The notes under the pieces: generated by a model
The model's database searches: none
The model's input: only the letters and a program-made list of their open reading frames with translations
Told to the model about the DNA's origin: nothing
Source of the DNA: Sporosarcina sp. FSL K6-3457
Lineage (GTDB): Bacteria > Bacillota > Bacilli > Bacillales_A > Planococcaceae
Direction of reading: 5' to 3'
DNA length: 64,000 nt
Assembly (NCBI RefSeq): GCF_038007285.1
Contig: NZ_JBBOWX010000001.1
Span: forward strand, 885,501-949,500
Translations under genes and position numbers: made by a program
Shown here: piece by piece, positions 43,836 through 54,632 of the stretch
Layout of the letters: each line of letters begins with the position of its first letter
How positions within the stretch are numbered: position 1 is the first letter of the stretch

Positions 43836-44072
43836 ATGGAAAATAATTATTCATATGCAGAGTTTTTGAAAGCTGTTGGAAAAAATAGTTCTACACTCCA
43901 ATCGGAAAAACTATTGAATGACATTTACATGGACCTATTCCTAAACCATATTCACCGACAACAAACAAAGGAACGGCTCATGGGACTGATTGACTTGTCG
44001 CTGGATTGTCGTGACGAACAGGCATTTCTTCGACATACGGAAAGCCTCCTAAAATTAGAAGAAGTAAATTGA
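43836..44072 (+). CDS. Small IDEAL-domain-like protein
   Basis: A 78-residue soluble helical protein. The C-terminal half, [25 protein letters not shown], has the layout of the IDEAL domain found in small Bacillus proteins that bind regulators. The start is taken as ATG 43836 (GGGGTGAGTGAG upstream); GTG 43827 is possible. It lies between the accessory block and uvrB and has its own promoter and terminator. Confidence 0.6.
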   Translation: MENNYSYAEFLKAVGKNSSTLQSEKLLNDIYMDLFLNHIHRQQTKERLMGLIDLSLDCRDEQAFLRHTESLLKLEEVN

Positions 44073-44082
44073 AAAAAATGAG

Positions 44083-44117
44083 AACGCCGCATGGAATTGT
44101 ACATGTGGCGTTTTTTA
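44083..44117 (+). terminator. Terminator before uvrB
   Basis: The 11-bp stem AACGCCGCATG/CATGTGGCGTT is followed by TTTT. Confidence 0.85.
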
Positions 44118-44128
44118 TTGTGTTTGAA

Positions 44129-44142
44129 AAAACGTACGTTCG
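44129..44142 (+). promoter_or_regulatory. LexA (SOS) box upstream of uvrB
   Basis: AAAAC-GTAC-GTTCG matches the Firmicute LexA/DinR consensus CGAAC-N4-GTTCG at 8 of 10 half-site bases. It lies about 60 bp before the uvrB start. Confidence 0.75.
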
Positions 44143-44203
44143 TTTTTATTCGTATAAAATGAGAAAATGTGCTAAAGTAAAAGTAATTCTTCAATGGGAG
44201 GGC

Positions 44204-46195
44204 ATGACCATTATGGTTCGAAAATTTAACTTGCAAGCCCCATATACACCACAAGGCGATCAGCCGTATGCAATCGCAAAATTATTAGAAGGACTTGACA
44301 AAGGCGAAAAACACCAAACGCTACTCGGTGCGACAGGAACAGGAAAAACCTTCACAGTATCCAATGTCGTGAAGGAAATTAATAAACCGACCCTCGTCAT
44401 TGCTCATAACAAAACGTTAGCGGGCCAATTATATAGTGAATTCAAAGAGTTTTTTCCGGACAATGCTGTTGAATACTTCGTCAGTTATTATGATTACTAC
44501 CAACCAGAAGCGTATGTGCCGCATACGGACACATTTATTGAGAAAGATGCCAGCATCAATGATGAAATTGATAAGCTTCGGCACTCTGCCACATCTGCGT
44601 TATTTGAACGTAATGACGTCTTAATTGTGGCATCTGTTTCTTGTATTTATGGCCTTGGTTCACCTGAGGAATATCGTGAACTCGTTGTTTCACTGCGTAC
44701 AGGGATGGAAATTGGACGCAACGAATTATTGCGTAAATTTGTCGACATTCAATATGAAAGGAATGATATTAGCTTTACGCGTGGGACCTTCCGTGTCAGA
44801 GGTGATGTAGTGGAAATCTTCCCCGCCTCTCGCGACGAACACTGTATGCGCATTGAATTTTTTGGTGATGAAATCGATCGAATTCGTGAAGTGGACGCAC
44901 TAACAGGCGAAATTCTTGGAGAACGTGATCACATCGCGATATTCCCAGCATCTCACTTCGTCACACGCGAAGAAAAAATGGTCCAGGCCATTGACAATAT
45001 TGAAGCAGAACTAGAACAACGGTTAAAGGAATTACGTGGCAACGACAAACTGTTAGAAGCGCAGCGCCTCGAACAACGAACGCGCTATGATCTCGAAATG
45101 ATGCGAGAAATGGGCTTCTGTTCAGGTATTGAAAACTATTCACGTCACTTGACATTGCGTCCAGCCGGCGCCACACCGTATACCTTGCTTGACTATTTCC
45201 CGGACGATTTTCTAATTGTAGTCGATGAAAGTCATGTGTCATTACCGCAAATTAGGGGTATGTTTAATGGTGACCAAGCGCGAAAAAATGTCCTTGTTGA
45301 ACATGGTTTTCGCTTGCCTTCAGCGCTTGATAATCGACCGCTGACATTTACAGAGTTCGAGGGGCATGTCAAAGAAGCGATTTACGTTTCAGCAACCCCA
45401 GGACCTTATGAAATTGAGCATACACCCGAAATGATTGAGCAAATCATCCGTCCGACAGGGCTTCTTGACCCGACGATTGACGTTCGTCCGATTGAAGGGC
45501 AAATTGATGACTTAATCGATGAAATAAATGCAAGAACGAAGAAAAATGAGCGTGTTCTTATTACAACGTTGACGAAGAAGATGTCGGAAGATTTGACCGA
45601 CTATTTGAAGGATATTGGTATAAAAGTACAGTATCTCCATTCTGAAATCAAGACATTAGAACGTATCGAAATCATTCGCGAATTGCGTATGGGCACCTAT
45701 GATGTCCTTGTCGGCATTAACTTGCTGAGAGAAGGGATTGATATTCCAGAAGTGTCACTTGTGACGATTTTGGATGCGGATAAAGAAGGATTCCTACGTT
45801 CTGAGCGCGCCTTGATCCAGACAATTGGTCGGGCGGCGCGTAATTCCAATGGTCATGTCATCATGTACGCAGATCGCATGACGGATTCGATGACAAAGGC
45901 GATTGATGAAACTGATCGACGTCGAGCTATTCAACAGGCTTACAATGAAAAACATGGCGTAACACCGACGACGATCAAAAAAGAAATTCGTGAGGTTATT
46001 CGTGCAACGCAAGTAGCTGAAGAGGTCGTTTCTTACTTTGACAAGGTGACAAAAGGGAAGAAACTGACAAAGGACGAGAAGACAACGCTAATCTCTACGC
46101 TGGAAAAAGAGATGAAAGAAGCGGCAAAAGCGCTTGATTTCGAACGTGCTGCGGAACTTAGGGATACGATTTTGGAACTTAAGGTTGAAGGGTGA
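44204..46195 (+). CDS. uvrB: Excinuclease ABC subunit UvrB
   Basis: The damage-verifying helicase-like subunit of nucleotide excision repair, 663 residues from ATG 44204. Walker A is GATGTGKTF, the beta-hairpin region [22 protein letters not shown] the DEAD-like box, the C-terminal helicase motif QTIGRAARN, and a UVR domain at the end ([20 protein letters not shown]) that binds UvrC. The longest frame extends upstream through the LexA box and is not used; GGGAGGGC precedes the chosen start. uvrA follows 6 bp later. Confidence 0.96.
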   Translation: MTIMVRKFNLQAPYTPQGDQPYAIAKLLEGLDKGEKHQTLLGATGTGKTFTVSNVVKEINKPTLVIAHNKTLAGQLYSEFKEFFPDNAVEYFVSYYDYYQPEAYVPHTDTFIEKDASINDEIDKLRHSATSALFERNDVLIVASVSCIYGLGSPEEYRELVVSLRTGMEIGRNELLRKFVDIQYERNDISFTRGTFRVRGDVVEIFPASRDEHCMRIEFFGDEIDRIREVDALTGEILGERDHIAIFPASHFVTREEKMVQAIDNIEAELEQRLKELRGNDKLLEAQRLEQRTRYDLEMMREMGFCSGIENYSRHLTLRPAGATPYTLLDYFPDDFLIVVDESHVSLPQIRGMFNGDQARKNVLVEHGFRLPSALDNRPLTFTEFEGHVKEAIYVSATPGPYEIEHTPEMIEQIIRPTGLLDPTIDVRPIEGQIDDLIDEINARTKKNERVLITTLTKKMSEDLTDYLKDIGIKVQYLHSEIKTLERIEIIRELRMGTYDVLVGINLLREGIDIPEVSLVTILDADKEGFLRSERALIQTIGRAARNSNGHVIMYADRMTDSMTKAIDETDRRRAIQQAYNEKHGVTPTTIKKEIREVIRATQVAEEVVSYFDKVTKGKKLTKDEKTTLISTLEKEMKEAAKALDFERAAELRDTILELKVEG

Positions 46196-46201
46196 GGGCT
46201 T

Positions 46202-49075
46202 ATGAAAAATAATGAAATCGTCATACAAGGTGCCAGAGCACATAATCTAAAAAATATTGATGTCACCATTCCGCGTGACCAACTCGTCGTGATGACAGGT
46301 TTGTCAGGGTCAGGGAAATCCTCTCTTGCATTTGACACCATTTATGCTGAGGGACAGCGGAGATATGTGGAATCATTGTCAGCATATGCGCGTCAGTTTT
46401 TAGGGCAAATGGATAAGCCAGATGTTGATGTCATTGAAGGACTATCTCCGGCCATTTCTATCGACCAGAAAACAACTAGTCGTAACCCACGCTCGACAGT
46501 GGGGACTGTCACAGAAATTTATGATTATTTGCGTCTGCTATATGCGCGTATAGGAAAGCCGATTTGTCCAATCCACGGTACGGAAATTTCATCCCAGACG
46601 ATTCAGCAAATGGTCGATCGCCTGTTGGAATTGCCAGAACGTTCCCGTATTCAAGTGCTGGCACCTATCGTTTCAGGCCGCAAAGGGACCCATGTGAAAT
46701 TAATTGAGGATATTAAAAAGCAAGGATATGTACGTATCCGAGTAAATGGTGAAATTATCGACTTAGATGACAATATTGAGTTAAATAAAAACAAAAAGCA
46801 TAACATCGAAGTGGTCATTGACCGTATTGTGATGAAGGAAGATGTTGCAGCGCGTTTAAGTGACTCCCTTGAATCTGCGTTACGTCTGGCGGAAGGTACT
46901 GTTCTTATCGATGTTATCGACGGAGAAGAGCTGTTATTTAGTGAGCATCATGCTTGTCCGTTATGTGGATTTTCAATAGGCGAACTGGAGCCGCGAATGT
47001 TTTCCTTTAACAGTCCATTCGGTGCCTGTCAGGATTGTGATGGTTTGGGGTCGAAGCAGGAAGTGGATCCAGATTTGATTATCCCGGATTGGTCTCGGTC
47101 GCTGCGTGAGCATGCGATAGCGCCATGGGAACCAACTAGCTCACAATACTATCCAGAACTTTTAAAAACAGTTGCTGATCATTTTGGTATTTCGATGGAT
47201 GTACCCGTTAGTGAATTGCCAGAGGATGAGTTGGACAAGCTATTAAAGGGCTCACAAGATGAGAAAATTCGCTTTCGTTATACGAACGAATTTGGTGGTA
47301 CGCGAGATAGCAATATTTATTTCGAAGGGGTTTTAGCGAATATTGAACGGCGCTTTAAAGAAACGTCTTCTGATTATATTCGTGAGCAAATGGAGAAATA
47401 TATGGCGCAGCGTCCTTGTCCGACGTGTGCGGGCTATCGTTTGAAGGAAGAAACGCTTGCAGTGAAAGTAGCTGGTGTCCATATCGGTAAGGTCACCGAA
47501 TTATCGATTATCGAAGCGGATCAGTTTTTCAAAAACCTTCAGTTGTCCGAAAAAGATGCTCAAATTGCCAAGCTGATTTTACGTGAAATTGATGAGCGAC
47601 TTGGTTTTCTTATTAATGTTGGACTCGATTATTTAACATTATCAAGAGCATCAGGCACATTGTCGGGTGGTGAAGCACAGCGAATTCGATTGGCCACACA
47701 AATCGGCTCGCGGCTCACGGGTGTCCTCTATATTTTAGATGAACCATCAATCGGCTTACATCAACGAGATAATGATCGACTCATTGGTACATTGAAAAGC
47801 ATGCGGGATATTGGTAATACGCTAATTGTCGTGGAGCATGATGAAGATACAATGATGGCAGCTGATTATTTGATTGATATCGGACCGGGGGCTGGTGTTG
47901 CAGGTGGAGAAATCGTGTCAGCTGGCACACCAGATAAGGTGATGAATGACCCGAAATCGTTAACAGGTCAATATTTAAGCGGCAAGAAATACATTCCACT
48001 ACCCGTGGAACGACGGAAAGCAGATGGCCGAAAAATCTCCATTAAAGGTGCTTCAGAGAACAATTTAAAAAATGTCAATGTCGATATCCCGCTCGGGCAG
48101 TTCATCGCAGTTACGGGTGTATCAGGGTCAGGTAAAAGCACGCTTATTAATGAAGTCCTTTACAAAGTTCTGGCTCAGAAATTGAACCGTTCTAAACAGA
48201 AACCAGGTGAATATAAATCTGTCATAGGTATTGAAGAACTAGAAAAGGTTATTGAAATTGACCAATCACCAATCGGGCGTACACCGAGATCGAATCCGGC
48301 AACGTATACGAGCATGTTTGACGATGTACGTGATGTCTATGCTTCAACTAATGAAGCAAAAGTACGGGGCTATAAAAAAGGACGTTTTAGCTTCAACGTC
48401 AAAGGTGGACGCTGTGAAGCCTGTCGCGGAGATGGCATTATTAAAATTGAAATGCATTTCTTACCGGATGTTTATGTACCTTGTGAAGTATGTCACGGCA
48501 AGCGCTACAATCGTGAAACATTAGAAGTGCATTATAAAGGCAAAAACATATCTGAAGTGTTAGGAATGACGGTTGAAGATGCACTCGTCTTTTTTGAAAA
48601 TATCCCTAAAATCAGTCGGAAACTACAAACCATCGTTGACGTGGGGCTCGGCTATATCCAATTAGGGCAGCCCGCAACAACTTTATCGGGTGGAGAAGCG
48701 CAACGTGTGAAATTAGCTTCTGAGCTACATAAACGCTCGAATGGTAAATCATTTTATATTCTCGATGAACCGACAACGGGCTTGCATGTACACGATATTT
48801 CCAAGCTTTTGATTGTCCTGCAAAGACTTGTCGATTCGGGCAATACAGTCCTTGTGATTGAACATAATCTAGACGTCATTAAGACCGTTGACCATATTAT
48901 CGACCTTGGACCTGAGGGCGGTGACAAAGGTGGACAAATTATTGCAACGGGCACACCTGAAAAAGTAGCAGAGAACGACAAGTCGTATACGGGTTATTAT
49001 TTAAAACCAATTCTTGAACGAGACCGTAAGCGCATGGCAACAGCAATTGAAGCCGCCGAAAGTATAAGTGAATGA
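46202..49075 (+). CDS. uvrA: Excinuclease ABC subunit UvrA
   Basis: The damage-sensing ABC ATPase of nucleotide excision repair, 957 residues. It has two ATPase modules: Walker [10 protein letters not shown] near residue 37 and GVSGSGKST near residue 640, with signatures [17 protein letters not shown] and [15 protein letters not shown]. The zinc motifs CPLCG..., CPTC and [17 protein letters not shown] are present. Length is typical. It is one operon with uvrB under LexA control. A dispersed repeat follows directly. Confidence 0.97.
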   Translation: MKNNEIVIQGARAHNLKNIDVTIPRDQLVVMTGLSGSGKSSLAFDTIYAEGQRRYVESLSAYARQFLGQMDKPDVDVIEGLSPAISIDQKTTSRNPRSTVGTVTEIYDYLRLLYARIGKPICPIHGTEISSQTIQQMVDRLLELPERSRIQVLAPIVSGRKGTHVKLIEDIKKQGYVRIRVNGEIIDLDDNIELNKNKKHNIEVVIDRIVMKEDVAARLSDSLESALRLAEGTVLIDVIDGEELLFSEHHACPLCGFSIGELEPRMFSFNSPFGACQDCDGLGSKQEVDPDLIIPDWSRSLREHAIAPWEPTSSQYYPELLKTVADHFGISMDVPVSELPEDELDKLLKGSQDEKIRFRYTNEFGGTRDSNIYFEGVLANIERRFKETSSDYIREQMEKYMAQRPCPTCAGYRLKEETLAVKVAGVHIGKVTELSIIEADQFFKNLQLSEKDAQIAKLILREIDERLGFLINVGLDYLTLSRASGTLSGGEAQRIRLATQIGSRLTGVLYILDEPSIGLHQRDNDRLIGTLKSMRDIGNTLIVVEHDEDTMMAADYLIDIGPGAGVAGGEIVSAGTPDKVMNDPKSLTGQYLSGKKYIPLPVERRKADGRKISIKGASENNLKNVNVDIPLGQFIAVTGVSGSGKSTLINEVLYKVLAQKLNRSKQKPGEYKSVIGIEELEKVIEIDQSPIGRTPRSNPATYTSMFDDVRDVYASTNEAKVRGYKKGRFSFNVKGGRCEACRGDGIIKIEMHFLPDVYVPCEVCHGKRYNRETLEVHYKGKNISEVLGMTVEDALVFFENIPKISRKLQTIVDVGLGYIQLGQPATTLSGGEAQRVKLASELHKRSNGKSFYILDEPTTGLHVHDISKLLIVLQRLVDSGNTVLVIEHNLDVIKTVDHIIDLGPEGGDKGGQIIATGTPEKVAENDKSYTGYYLKPILERDRKRMATAIEAAESISE

Positions 49076-49082
49076 TGTTACT

Positions 49083-49220
49083 CAATTACGCCTTGGCGTA
49101 ATTGAGTCCAAATTTTGAATTGTGCCAGCAGGATGCGGGTATGCAGTCATTGCGACAGGACGTCGCGTACTTAGACTGCCTTCCTTAATCCCTTCAAAAT
49201 TTGTGACATTCGCGGGAGGC
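49083..49220. repeat. Dispersed intergenic repeat, copy 2 (long)
   Basis: Begins CAATTACGCC-TT-GGCGTAATTG and GTCCAAATTTTGAAT. It ends CCTTCAAAATTTGTGACATTCG followed by CGGGAGGC, as copy 1 does. Between the shared ends it has an extra 50-60 bp with GCGACAGGACGTCGCG (a small hairpin). No T-run follows the palindrome. Confidence 0.75.
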
Positions 49221-49316
49221 CTAACTCAAGTTGATGAAACCTTTTTGGATGCCAGTCGTATATATAGATAACGAAACGGAGCAATCCGTATAACGATACT
49301 ACTAGGAGGCGCGAAG

Positions 49317-50513
49317 ATGCAAAATGAACGACAACGAATTTTAGCAATGCTAGAAAACGGAACGATCACGACAGACGAAGCACTAACACTTCTAGAAACA
49401 CTGGGGCAATCCAAGCAGACTACAAAATCGGTTGAGGTGGAGCAAGTAGCCGAGGAAGTAACATTATCGAAAACAAAGCCTGCTGAACAAACAAAACAAC
49501 AACAATCTGCTGGACAGGACTTCGAATTTGAGAAAAAAGAAAACAATGAGCCCTCTATGGACGAGTTTTTGGACGATTTGCGTAAGGATTTCTCTAACGT
49601 AGGTGACCGCTTCATGCAATTCATGCAAACAGCTGTCCAGAAAGTGAAGGACTTCGATTTCGATTCACCTTTTGGCAATGCAATTACATTCAATCATTCG
49701 CTGACGAAAACTGCCAGTAGTATTGATGAAGTGATTATCGATATCGACAATGGTAAAGTAACAATCCATCACGATGAGGTGGATGAAATTCGTGCAGAGT
49801 TTACGGTGAAAACCTATACCGGTGACTCAGAAGAAAAGGCGAAAGAAGATTTTCTCGATAAATTGCTATTCGTCAATGATGAAGGCAAACTAAGAATTTC
49901 AAGTGATCTGAAAATGGTTCAAGTGAACGTAGAATTATTCGTTCCCAAAAAGGATTATGCAAGAATTTCTGCACGCCTATTAAATGGCTCCTTCAAAATG
50001 AAAGAGGCAGTAGCCGAAACAGTGCGTATTAAGACCGCGAATGGAAAAATTGAAATCGTTGGATTGACGTTTAAAGAAGGCGAATTTGAAACAGCTAATG
50101 GTTCTATCGCATTAAACAATGTGACGGGCAACAGCATTGAAGCTGAGACACTGAATGGTCGTGTGTATATCGACGGTGCTGTGAAAGATGTAGAGGCACA
50201 ATCGCTGAATGGGCATGTGGTCGTCACAACAACAGATCCAGCAGCCGAGAAAATCGAAGCGAAGACGATGAGTGGATCAGTTGAAATCTATATTCCGAGT
50301 AGCGTTGCGCTATCGGGTGAAATTGCCTCTAATATGGGGCGTTTAGATTTACAATTAGATGACATCAACCGAACTGCTGAGCAAGAACAATTGCTACAGC
50401 GCACTATTCGTTTTAAAAAGGATGTTGAAGGAAGTTCATCCCCGCTTCATATTTTCGGGGAAGCGAAAACGGGATCTGTTCTTGTTTGTTACAATGCAAA
50501 GCAAGAAAAGTAA
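49317..50513 (+). CDS. yvlB: YvlB-like DUF4097 protein
   Basis: A 398-residue protein. The N-terminal 35 residues (RQRILAMLENGTITTDEALTLLETL) form the short helical SHOCT-like module common in YvlB relatives. A Glu/Lys-rich linker leads to a beta-helix-like DUF4097 domain from about residue 125, with repeats such as VRIKTANGKIEIVG, FETANGSIALNNV and EAQSLNGHVVV. B. subtilis also encodes yvlB close to uvrBA. In Bacillus it belongs to the cell-envelope stress set. AGGAGGCGCGAAG precedes ATG 49317. Confidence 0.8.
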   Translation: MQNERQRILAMLENGTITTDEALTLLETLGQSKQTTKSVEVEQVAEEVTLSKTKPAEQTKQQQSAGQDFEFEKKENNEPSMDEFLDDLRKDFSNVGDRFMQFMQTAVQKVKDFDFDSPFGNAITFNHSLTKTASSIDEVIIDIDNGKVTIHHDEVDEIRAEFTVKTYTGDSEEKAKEDFLDKLLFVNDEGKLRISSDLKMVQVNVELFVPKKDYARISARLLNGSFKMKEAVAETVRIKTANGKIEIVGLTFKEGEFETANGSIALNNVTGNSIEAETLNGRVYIDGAVKDVEAQSLNGHVVVTTTDPAAEKIEAKTMSGSVEIYIPSSVALSGEIASNMGRLDLQLDDINRTAEQEQLLQRTIRFKKDVEGSSSPLHIFGEAKTGSVLVCYNAKQEK

Positions 50514-50521
50514 GTATAGAA

Positions 50522-50568
50522 AAGACTGTCTGGATGCCGGAAAGATCGGTGTCCAGACAGTTTTTTTC
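50522..50568 (+). terminator. Terminator of yvlB-like gene
   Basis: The stem GACTGTCTGGA/TCCAGACAG(T) is followed by seven T. Confidence 0.88.
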
Positions 50569-50578
50569 TTTAAGGGAA

Positions 50579-50634
50579 GTGTAAGCCTTTCTGTTATATA
50601 CTTAATAAGTTAGTACATACGCTTACACTATAAT
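50579..50634 (+). promoter_or_regulatory. Inverted repeat and promoter of the hybrid kinase gene
   Basis: GTGTAAGC (50579-50586) and GCTTACAC (50621-50628) are perfect inverted copies, ending at a TATAAT (50629-50634). The half-site TGTAAG is the same hexamer that recurs at the three downstream promoters. Confidence 0.55.
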
Positions 50635-50658
50635 CCTGCTTACGAAAGGGGCATCGCT

Positions 50659-53295
50659 TTGTCCAATAAAAAAATTATTTTCATCCTTTGTTTATTTATG
50701 CTAGTACTCACAGGATTCCGGATGATATGGCTTTTTACTTCGTTATCTCCGATCACAGTGGAAACGCAACTTAATGTGGCTTTGGAAAGACGTCACTTCA
50801 CATCTATGGCTATGCAAATCTTAGTAGCTGCAGTTACATTTTTACATTTTGTCTTAGGCTTTATTCTCTACTTTTGGCGACGTCAACATATAGAATCTTT
50901 ATATCTTGGAATTGCTGCAATTTGTAAATCCATTTCAATCCTGTTAGAAGAAGACAGATTACTGTTATTGTACTTACCGATGAATGAGGTTTGGGTAGAG
51001 AAAGTTTTGGTCATTACTTATATCGGAACAACCGCCTTTATATTACTTTTTATTAATAAGATATTTTTTCAAAACTCTATTCGTATTCGTAAAGATAAAA
51101 CGAATAAGATTTTCCAGTCAATGGTCGTCATGTATGCCGTGTTGTCTGTACTAACCATCTTTCTACCCTACGAAATGATCCATTTTGTGAAACCTATCAT
51201 TTTTATAGTAGCGATTTTTTCATATATGATAATTGCGAAAATGACATGGGAACCGATAAAGAATGGTAATCGGGAAAATGTCATTTTATTACTAGGAGCA
51301 GCAGGGACGGTCTCAAGTTTCCTATGGCCATTTCTCGTGGTAAACAGCCAAATCGAACTCTCCTATTACCCAATAGATGCGCTTGTCGTATTTTTGTCAA
51401 TATCAATCTTATTGTTTGGACGTTTCTTTCAAGTAAGTGATCAAAACAAGGAGCTTGCCATCAAGCTACAACATGAAATTAAACGCAAAGATGATTTTCT
51501 TGCTAATACATCTCATGAGCTACGAAATCCGCTCCACGGTATTATTAATATTGCACAGTCGGTTTTGCAAAATAGAGTGGATCCACTAACGAGAGAAAAA
51601 AATATTGAACTGGTTGTGACGATTGGTCGTCATATGTCGAGAACATTAGATGATTTGTTGGATATTACACGGCTAAAGGAACATCAAATTCATCTAGAAA
51701 AAGAAAGTCTTGCTATTCATACCGTTACTTCAGGCGTAGTGGACATGCTTAGATTTATGGCAGCAAATAAAGATATTCAACTAGACGTACAAATCCCACA
51801 TGATTACCCAGAGGTCATGGCTGATAAAAATCGACTCATTCAAATAGTATTCAACCTTCTTCATAATGCAGTGAAGTTTTCGGATGATGGCATCATCACC
51901 ATTCATGCTGATGTACGAGGCGAGCTGGCCTATATTCATGTCAAGGATACAGGAGTTGGTATTGATCAAGAAACGATGAAACGAATTTTTGAGCCTTATG
52001 AGCAAGGTGATTCTAGTATGACGGCCATTGGTGGAGGCTTAGGTCTTGGGCTGAATATTAGCCGCCAATTAGTAGAAATGCATGGGGGCACGCTACAGGT
52101 AGAGTCAATTGTAGGGGAAGGCAGTCAATTTACATTTACATTACCACTTGCTAATAAGAGTAGTGAACGATTGACGAATGGGAAAGGGGAGCTCTTAACA
52201 GAAGTTGAACCACCTGATGTCAACAAAATAGGGTTATCTGCCAACAATCCATCGCTTTCGCATCCATTCCACTACACGCATAGTATTTATAAACCTAGAA
52301 TTTTAGCCGTGGACGATGATCCCATTAATTTGCAAGTGCTGACTACTATTTTAGCGGCTGAACAATATGAACTTGAAACAGTAACGAGTGGCGAGGCAGC
52401 ATTGGCTCGTTTAAACACAAAGGAATGGGATTTAATTATTGCTGATGTGATGATGCCCCATATGTCTGGCTATGAATTGACGCGCACCATTCGAGAAAAG
52501 TATTCGATTTCTGAACTCCCTATTTTACTTATGACTGCACGTAGCCAATCGGAAGATATTTATACTGGTTTTCTTGCAGGAGCCAATGATTACGTGACAA
52601 AACCGGCTGACGCATTAGAGTTAAATGTCCGAGTTCAAGCATTAACCAATTTAAAGGATTCAATTGGTGAACGCCTTCGTATGGAGGCGGCCTGGCTACA
52701 AGCACAAATTCAGCCCCATTTTTTATTTAACACCTTGAATACAATTATTTCTTTAAGTGAAGTAGATACAAATCGAATGGCTATGCTATTAGATAAATTC
52801 GGTTGCTATTTAAGACAAAGTTTTGATTCTAAAAATCTAAATCGAGTCGTCTCCTTGAAGCACGAGCGTAAATTAGTGGATGCTTATTTGTATATTGAAA
52901 AAGAACGTTTTGGTGAACGACTACAAGTAATATGGGAAGTGGAAGAAACGGATGTGTTATACATTCCGCCGCTTTCTCTCCAAACACTAATTGAAAATGC
53001 AGTGAGACATGGTGTGCTGCAACGTGTAGAGGGAGGTACGATTGTGATTCGTATTCTTCCCAAAGAGGAGTATACACAAATTACGATTCAGGATGATGGC
53101 GTTGGGATGGATGAAGGCAAAGTAAGACAAATTCTTACCCTTCGACCCGATCAAAAAAGAGGAATCGGTTTACTTAATACAGACCAGCGTTTAAAGCAAT
53201 TGTATGGTGCAGGGCTGTCTATCGACAGTACGGTAAATAAAGGGACAACAGTATCATTCAAAGTACCTAATTATTCGAAGGGACTATCAGTCTAA
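50659..53295 (+). CDS. Hybrid sensor histidine kinase with a second, LytS-type kinase module
   Basis: An 878-residue membrane sensor. Residues 1-265 hold about seven helices with little outside domain. A HisKA domain follows (phospho-His in NTSHELRNPLHGI, near residue 287) with a HATPase (NLLHNAVKFSDD, DTGVGI, GGGLGLGLNIS). A receiver domain (AVDDDPINLQVL, acceptor Asp in IIADVMM, near 596, KPAD) comes next. The C-terminus is a second kinase of the LytS type: QIQPHFLFNTLNTI and LQTLIENAVRHG with DDGVGM. So two different kinase units surround one receiver. The start is TTG 50659 with AAAGGGG upstream. No response-regulator gene is next to it. Confidence 0.88.
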   Translation: MSNKKIIFILCLFMLVLTGFRMIWLFTSLSPITVETQLNVALERRHFTSMAMQILVAAVTFLHFVLGFILYFWRRQHIESLYLGIAAICKSISILLEEDRLLLLYLPMNEVWVEKVLVITYIGTTAFILLFINKIFFQNSIRIRKDKTNKIFQSMVVMYAVLSVLTIFLPYEMIHFVKPIIFIVAIFSYMIIAKMTWEPIKNGNRENVILLLGAAGTVSSFLWPFLVVNSQIELSYYPIDALVVFLSISILLFGRFFQVSDQNKELAIKLQHEIKRKDDFLANTSHELRNPLHGIINIAQSVLQNRVDPLTREKNIELVVTIGRHMSRTLDDLLDITRLKEHQIHLEKESLAIHTVTSGVVDMLRFMAANKDIQLDVQIPHDYPEVMADKNRLIQIVFNLLHNAVKFSDDGIITIHADVRGELAYIHVKDTGVGIDQETMKRIFEPYEQGDSSMTAIGGGLGLGLNISRQLVEMHGGTLQVESIVGEGSQFTFTLPLANKSSERLTNGKGELLTEVEPPDVNKIGLSANNPSLSHPFHYTHSIYKPRILAVDDDPINLQVLTTILAAEQYELETVTSGEAALARLNTKEWDLIIADVMMPHMSGYELTRTIREKYSISELPILLMTARSQSEDIYTGFLAGANDYVTKPADALELNVRVQALTNLKDSIGERLRMEAAWLQAQIQPHFLFNTLNTIISLSEVDTNRMAMLLDKFGCYLRQSFDSKNLNRVVSLKHERKLVDAYLYIEKERFGERLQVIWEVEETDVLYIPPLSLQTLIENAVRHGVLQRVEGGTIVIRILPKEEYTQITIQDDGVGMDEGKVRQILTLRPDQKRGIGLLNTDQRLKQLYGAGLSIDSTVNKGTTVSFKVPNYSKGLSV

Positions 53296-53312
53296 ACTGA
53301 TAGTCCTTTTCT
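53278..53312 (+). terminator. Terminator of the hybrid kinase gene
   Basis: The stem GGACTATCAG/CTGATAGTCC is followed by TTTTCT. Confidence 0.85.
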
Positions 53313-53334
53313 CTCGGTTTTGAAGACTGAATTT

Positions 53335-53389
53335 TGTAAGAGAATTGTAAGAGTCGGTAAAGAGTTCTATAAGAAGAGGTCTTTATACT
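53335..53389 (+). promoter_or_regulatory. Regulon box A: four hexamers at 11-bp period plus -10
   Basis: TGTAAG, TGTAAG, GTAAAG and TATAAG start at 53335, 53346, 53357 and 53368, exactly 11 bp apart. After 10 bp comes TATACT (53384-53389). No SigA -35 is present, as expected for an activator-dependent promoter. Confidence 0.75.
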
Positions 53390-53440
53390 AGGGATATGCG
53401 TGTTGAATCTGTGGGAAATACTAGTAGGAGGTGGAATTGA

Positions 53441-54358
53441 ATGGTCAACTACTTTTTTAATAAAACTGAAGAGAATATAGGGCAGAACCCGATTGCAATA
53501 GATCTAGAGTTAATTAAATATGCACTGAATCAATCTGTGATGCTCGCAGTAATGGATAATGAAGGAAAAATCATTCATATTAATGATAATTATCGCGATA
53601 CATTGAAATATTCCTTGGCAGATTTATATATGCAGGATTTCCAAGTGTTAAATTCAGGCTATCATTCTGAAGGATTTTATCATGACATTCAAAGAATACT
53701 GAGTGCCGGAGAAAAATGGACAGGTGAAATTTGTCAACGGGCGAAAAATGGAGAGTTGCATTGGCTTAAGACGGTCATTATTCCATTGGGGGATGCTGGG
53801 AATCAGCCGGCACAATCTATGATTGTTTCGGTAGACATTACAGACCAAAAAAATAATGGCAGATGGCAATACCTCGCCTGCCACAACGAACTGACCGGTT
53901 TACCGAATCGTAGAATGTTAGATTTATCGATCGGGACATACATTGGGAGGGTGAAGAAAAAGCGTACGAAGCTTGCTGTTCTATTTTTAGATATCAATCA
54001 GTTCAAAACAATCAATGATACTTATGGACATGCAGTCGGTGATTTGTTTTTGAAAGAAGTAGCTAATCGCCTAGCAGATCTACCTATTCTCAAAAACCGA
54101 GTTTTTCATCTAAGTGGAGATGAATTTGTCATGATCCTTGAAGATATGGAAAACTTAGAGGAACAAGTTCATTTAATCATGTCTTTATTTGATAGATTAT
54201 TCGACTTACAATCTTATCAAATTGATGCAAGTGCTAGTATTGGCATTAGTATTTATCCAGATCAAGCAACCAACCGCGAAATGCTGATTAATCAAGCAGA
54301 CTTGGCCATGTTTGAAGCAAAGCAATATGGTGGGAATAGTTATGAGGTTTATCAATGA
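53441..54358 (+). CDS. PAS-GGDEF diguanylate cyclase
   Basis: A soluble signalling protein of 305 residues. A PAS domain (residues 25-135, LAVMDNEGKIIHINDNYRDTL) is followed by a GGDEF domain (DELTGLPNRR-like HNELTGLPNRRML, DINQFKTINDTYGHAVGD). The active motif is SGDEF in LSGDEFVMIL, a functional variant of GGDEF. It should form c-di-GMP from two GTP. No membrane anchor is seen, so it responds to a cytoplasmic cue. GGAGGTGG precedes ATG 53441. Box A lies upstream. Confidence 0.9.
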   Translation: MVNYFFNKTEENIGQNPIAIDLELIKYALNQSVMLAVMDNEGKIIHINDNYRDTLKYSLADLYMQDFQVLNSGYHSEGFYHDIQRILSAGEKWTGEICQRAKNGELHWLKTVIIPLGDAGNQPAQSMIVSVDITDQKNNGRWQYLACHNELTGLPNRRMLDLSIGTYIGRVKKKRTKLAVLFLDINQFKTINDTYGHAVGDLFLKEVANRLADLPILKNRVFHLSGDEFVMILEDMENLEEQVHLIMSLFDRLFDLQSYQIDASASIGISIYPDQATNREMLINQADLAMFEAKQYGGNSYEVYQ

Positions 54359-54402
54359 GGGGAAGAGAGTAAAGGATGGTTGATATTAACTACCATGACT
54401 TC

Positions 54403-54440
54403 AAAGGGACTATCTACTTATTTAGTATAGTCCTTTTCTT
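54403..54440 (+). terminator. Terminator of the GGDEF gene
   Basis: The 11-bp stem AAAGGGACTAT/ATAGTCCTTTT ends in CTT. Confidence 0.75.
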
Positions 54441-54456
54441 ACTGTAATGAAAATAG

Positions 54457-54511
54457 TGTAAGAGAATTGTAAGGGAAGGTAAAGAGTTCTATAAGAAAGG
54501 CTCTTTATACT
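54457..54511 (+). promoter_or_regulatory. Regulon box B: four hexamers at 11-bp period plus -10
   Basis: TGTAAG, TGTAAG, GTAAAG and TATAAG start at 54457, 54468, 54479 and 54490. TATACT follows 10 bp later (54506-54511). It drives the exopolysaccharide operon that starts at 54633. Confidence 0.75.
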
Positions 54512-54632
54512 AGGAACAGGATAGAGGAACTAGGAAAAAATCCTTTTATAATAAAATCGGATGAATTAACGGACTTATTACTTATCTACAGAAGATAAGT
54601 AAAGATTATAAATGTAAGTGAGGAGTACGAGG

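Noticed and set aside
44069..44203. N-terminal extension of UvrB
   Set aside because: It would cover a terminator and the LexA box. The family N-terminus fits ATG 44204.
50581..50612. A full box A-type 11-bp direct repeat before the kinase gene
   Set aside because: Only one TGTAAG in direct orientation is present here. The second is inverted, so it was recorded separately.
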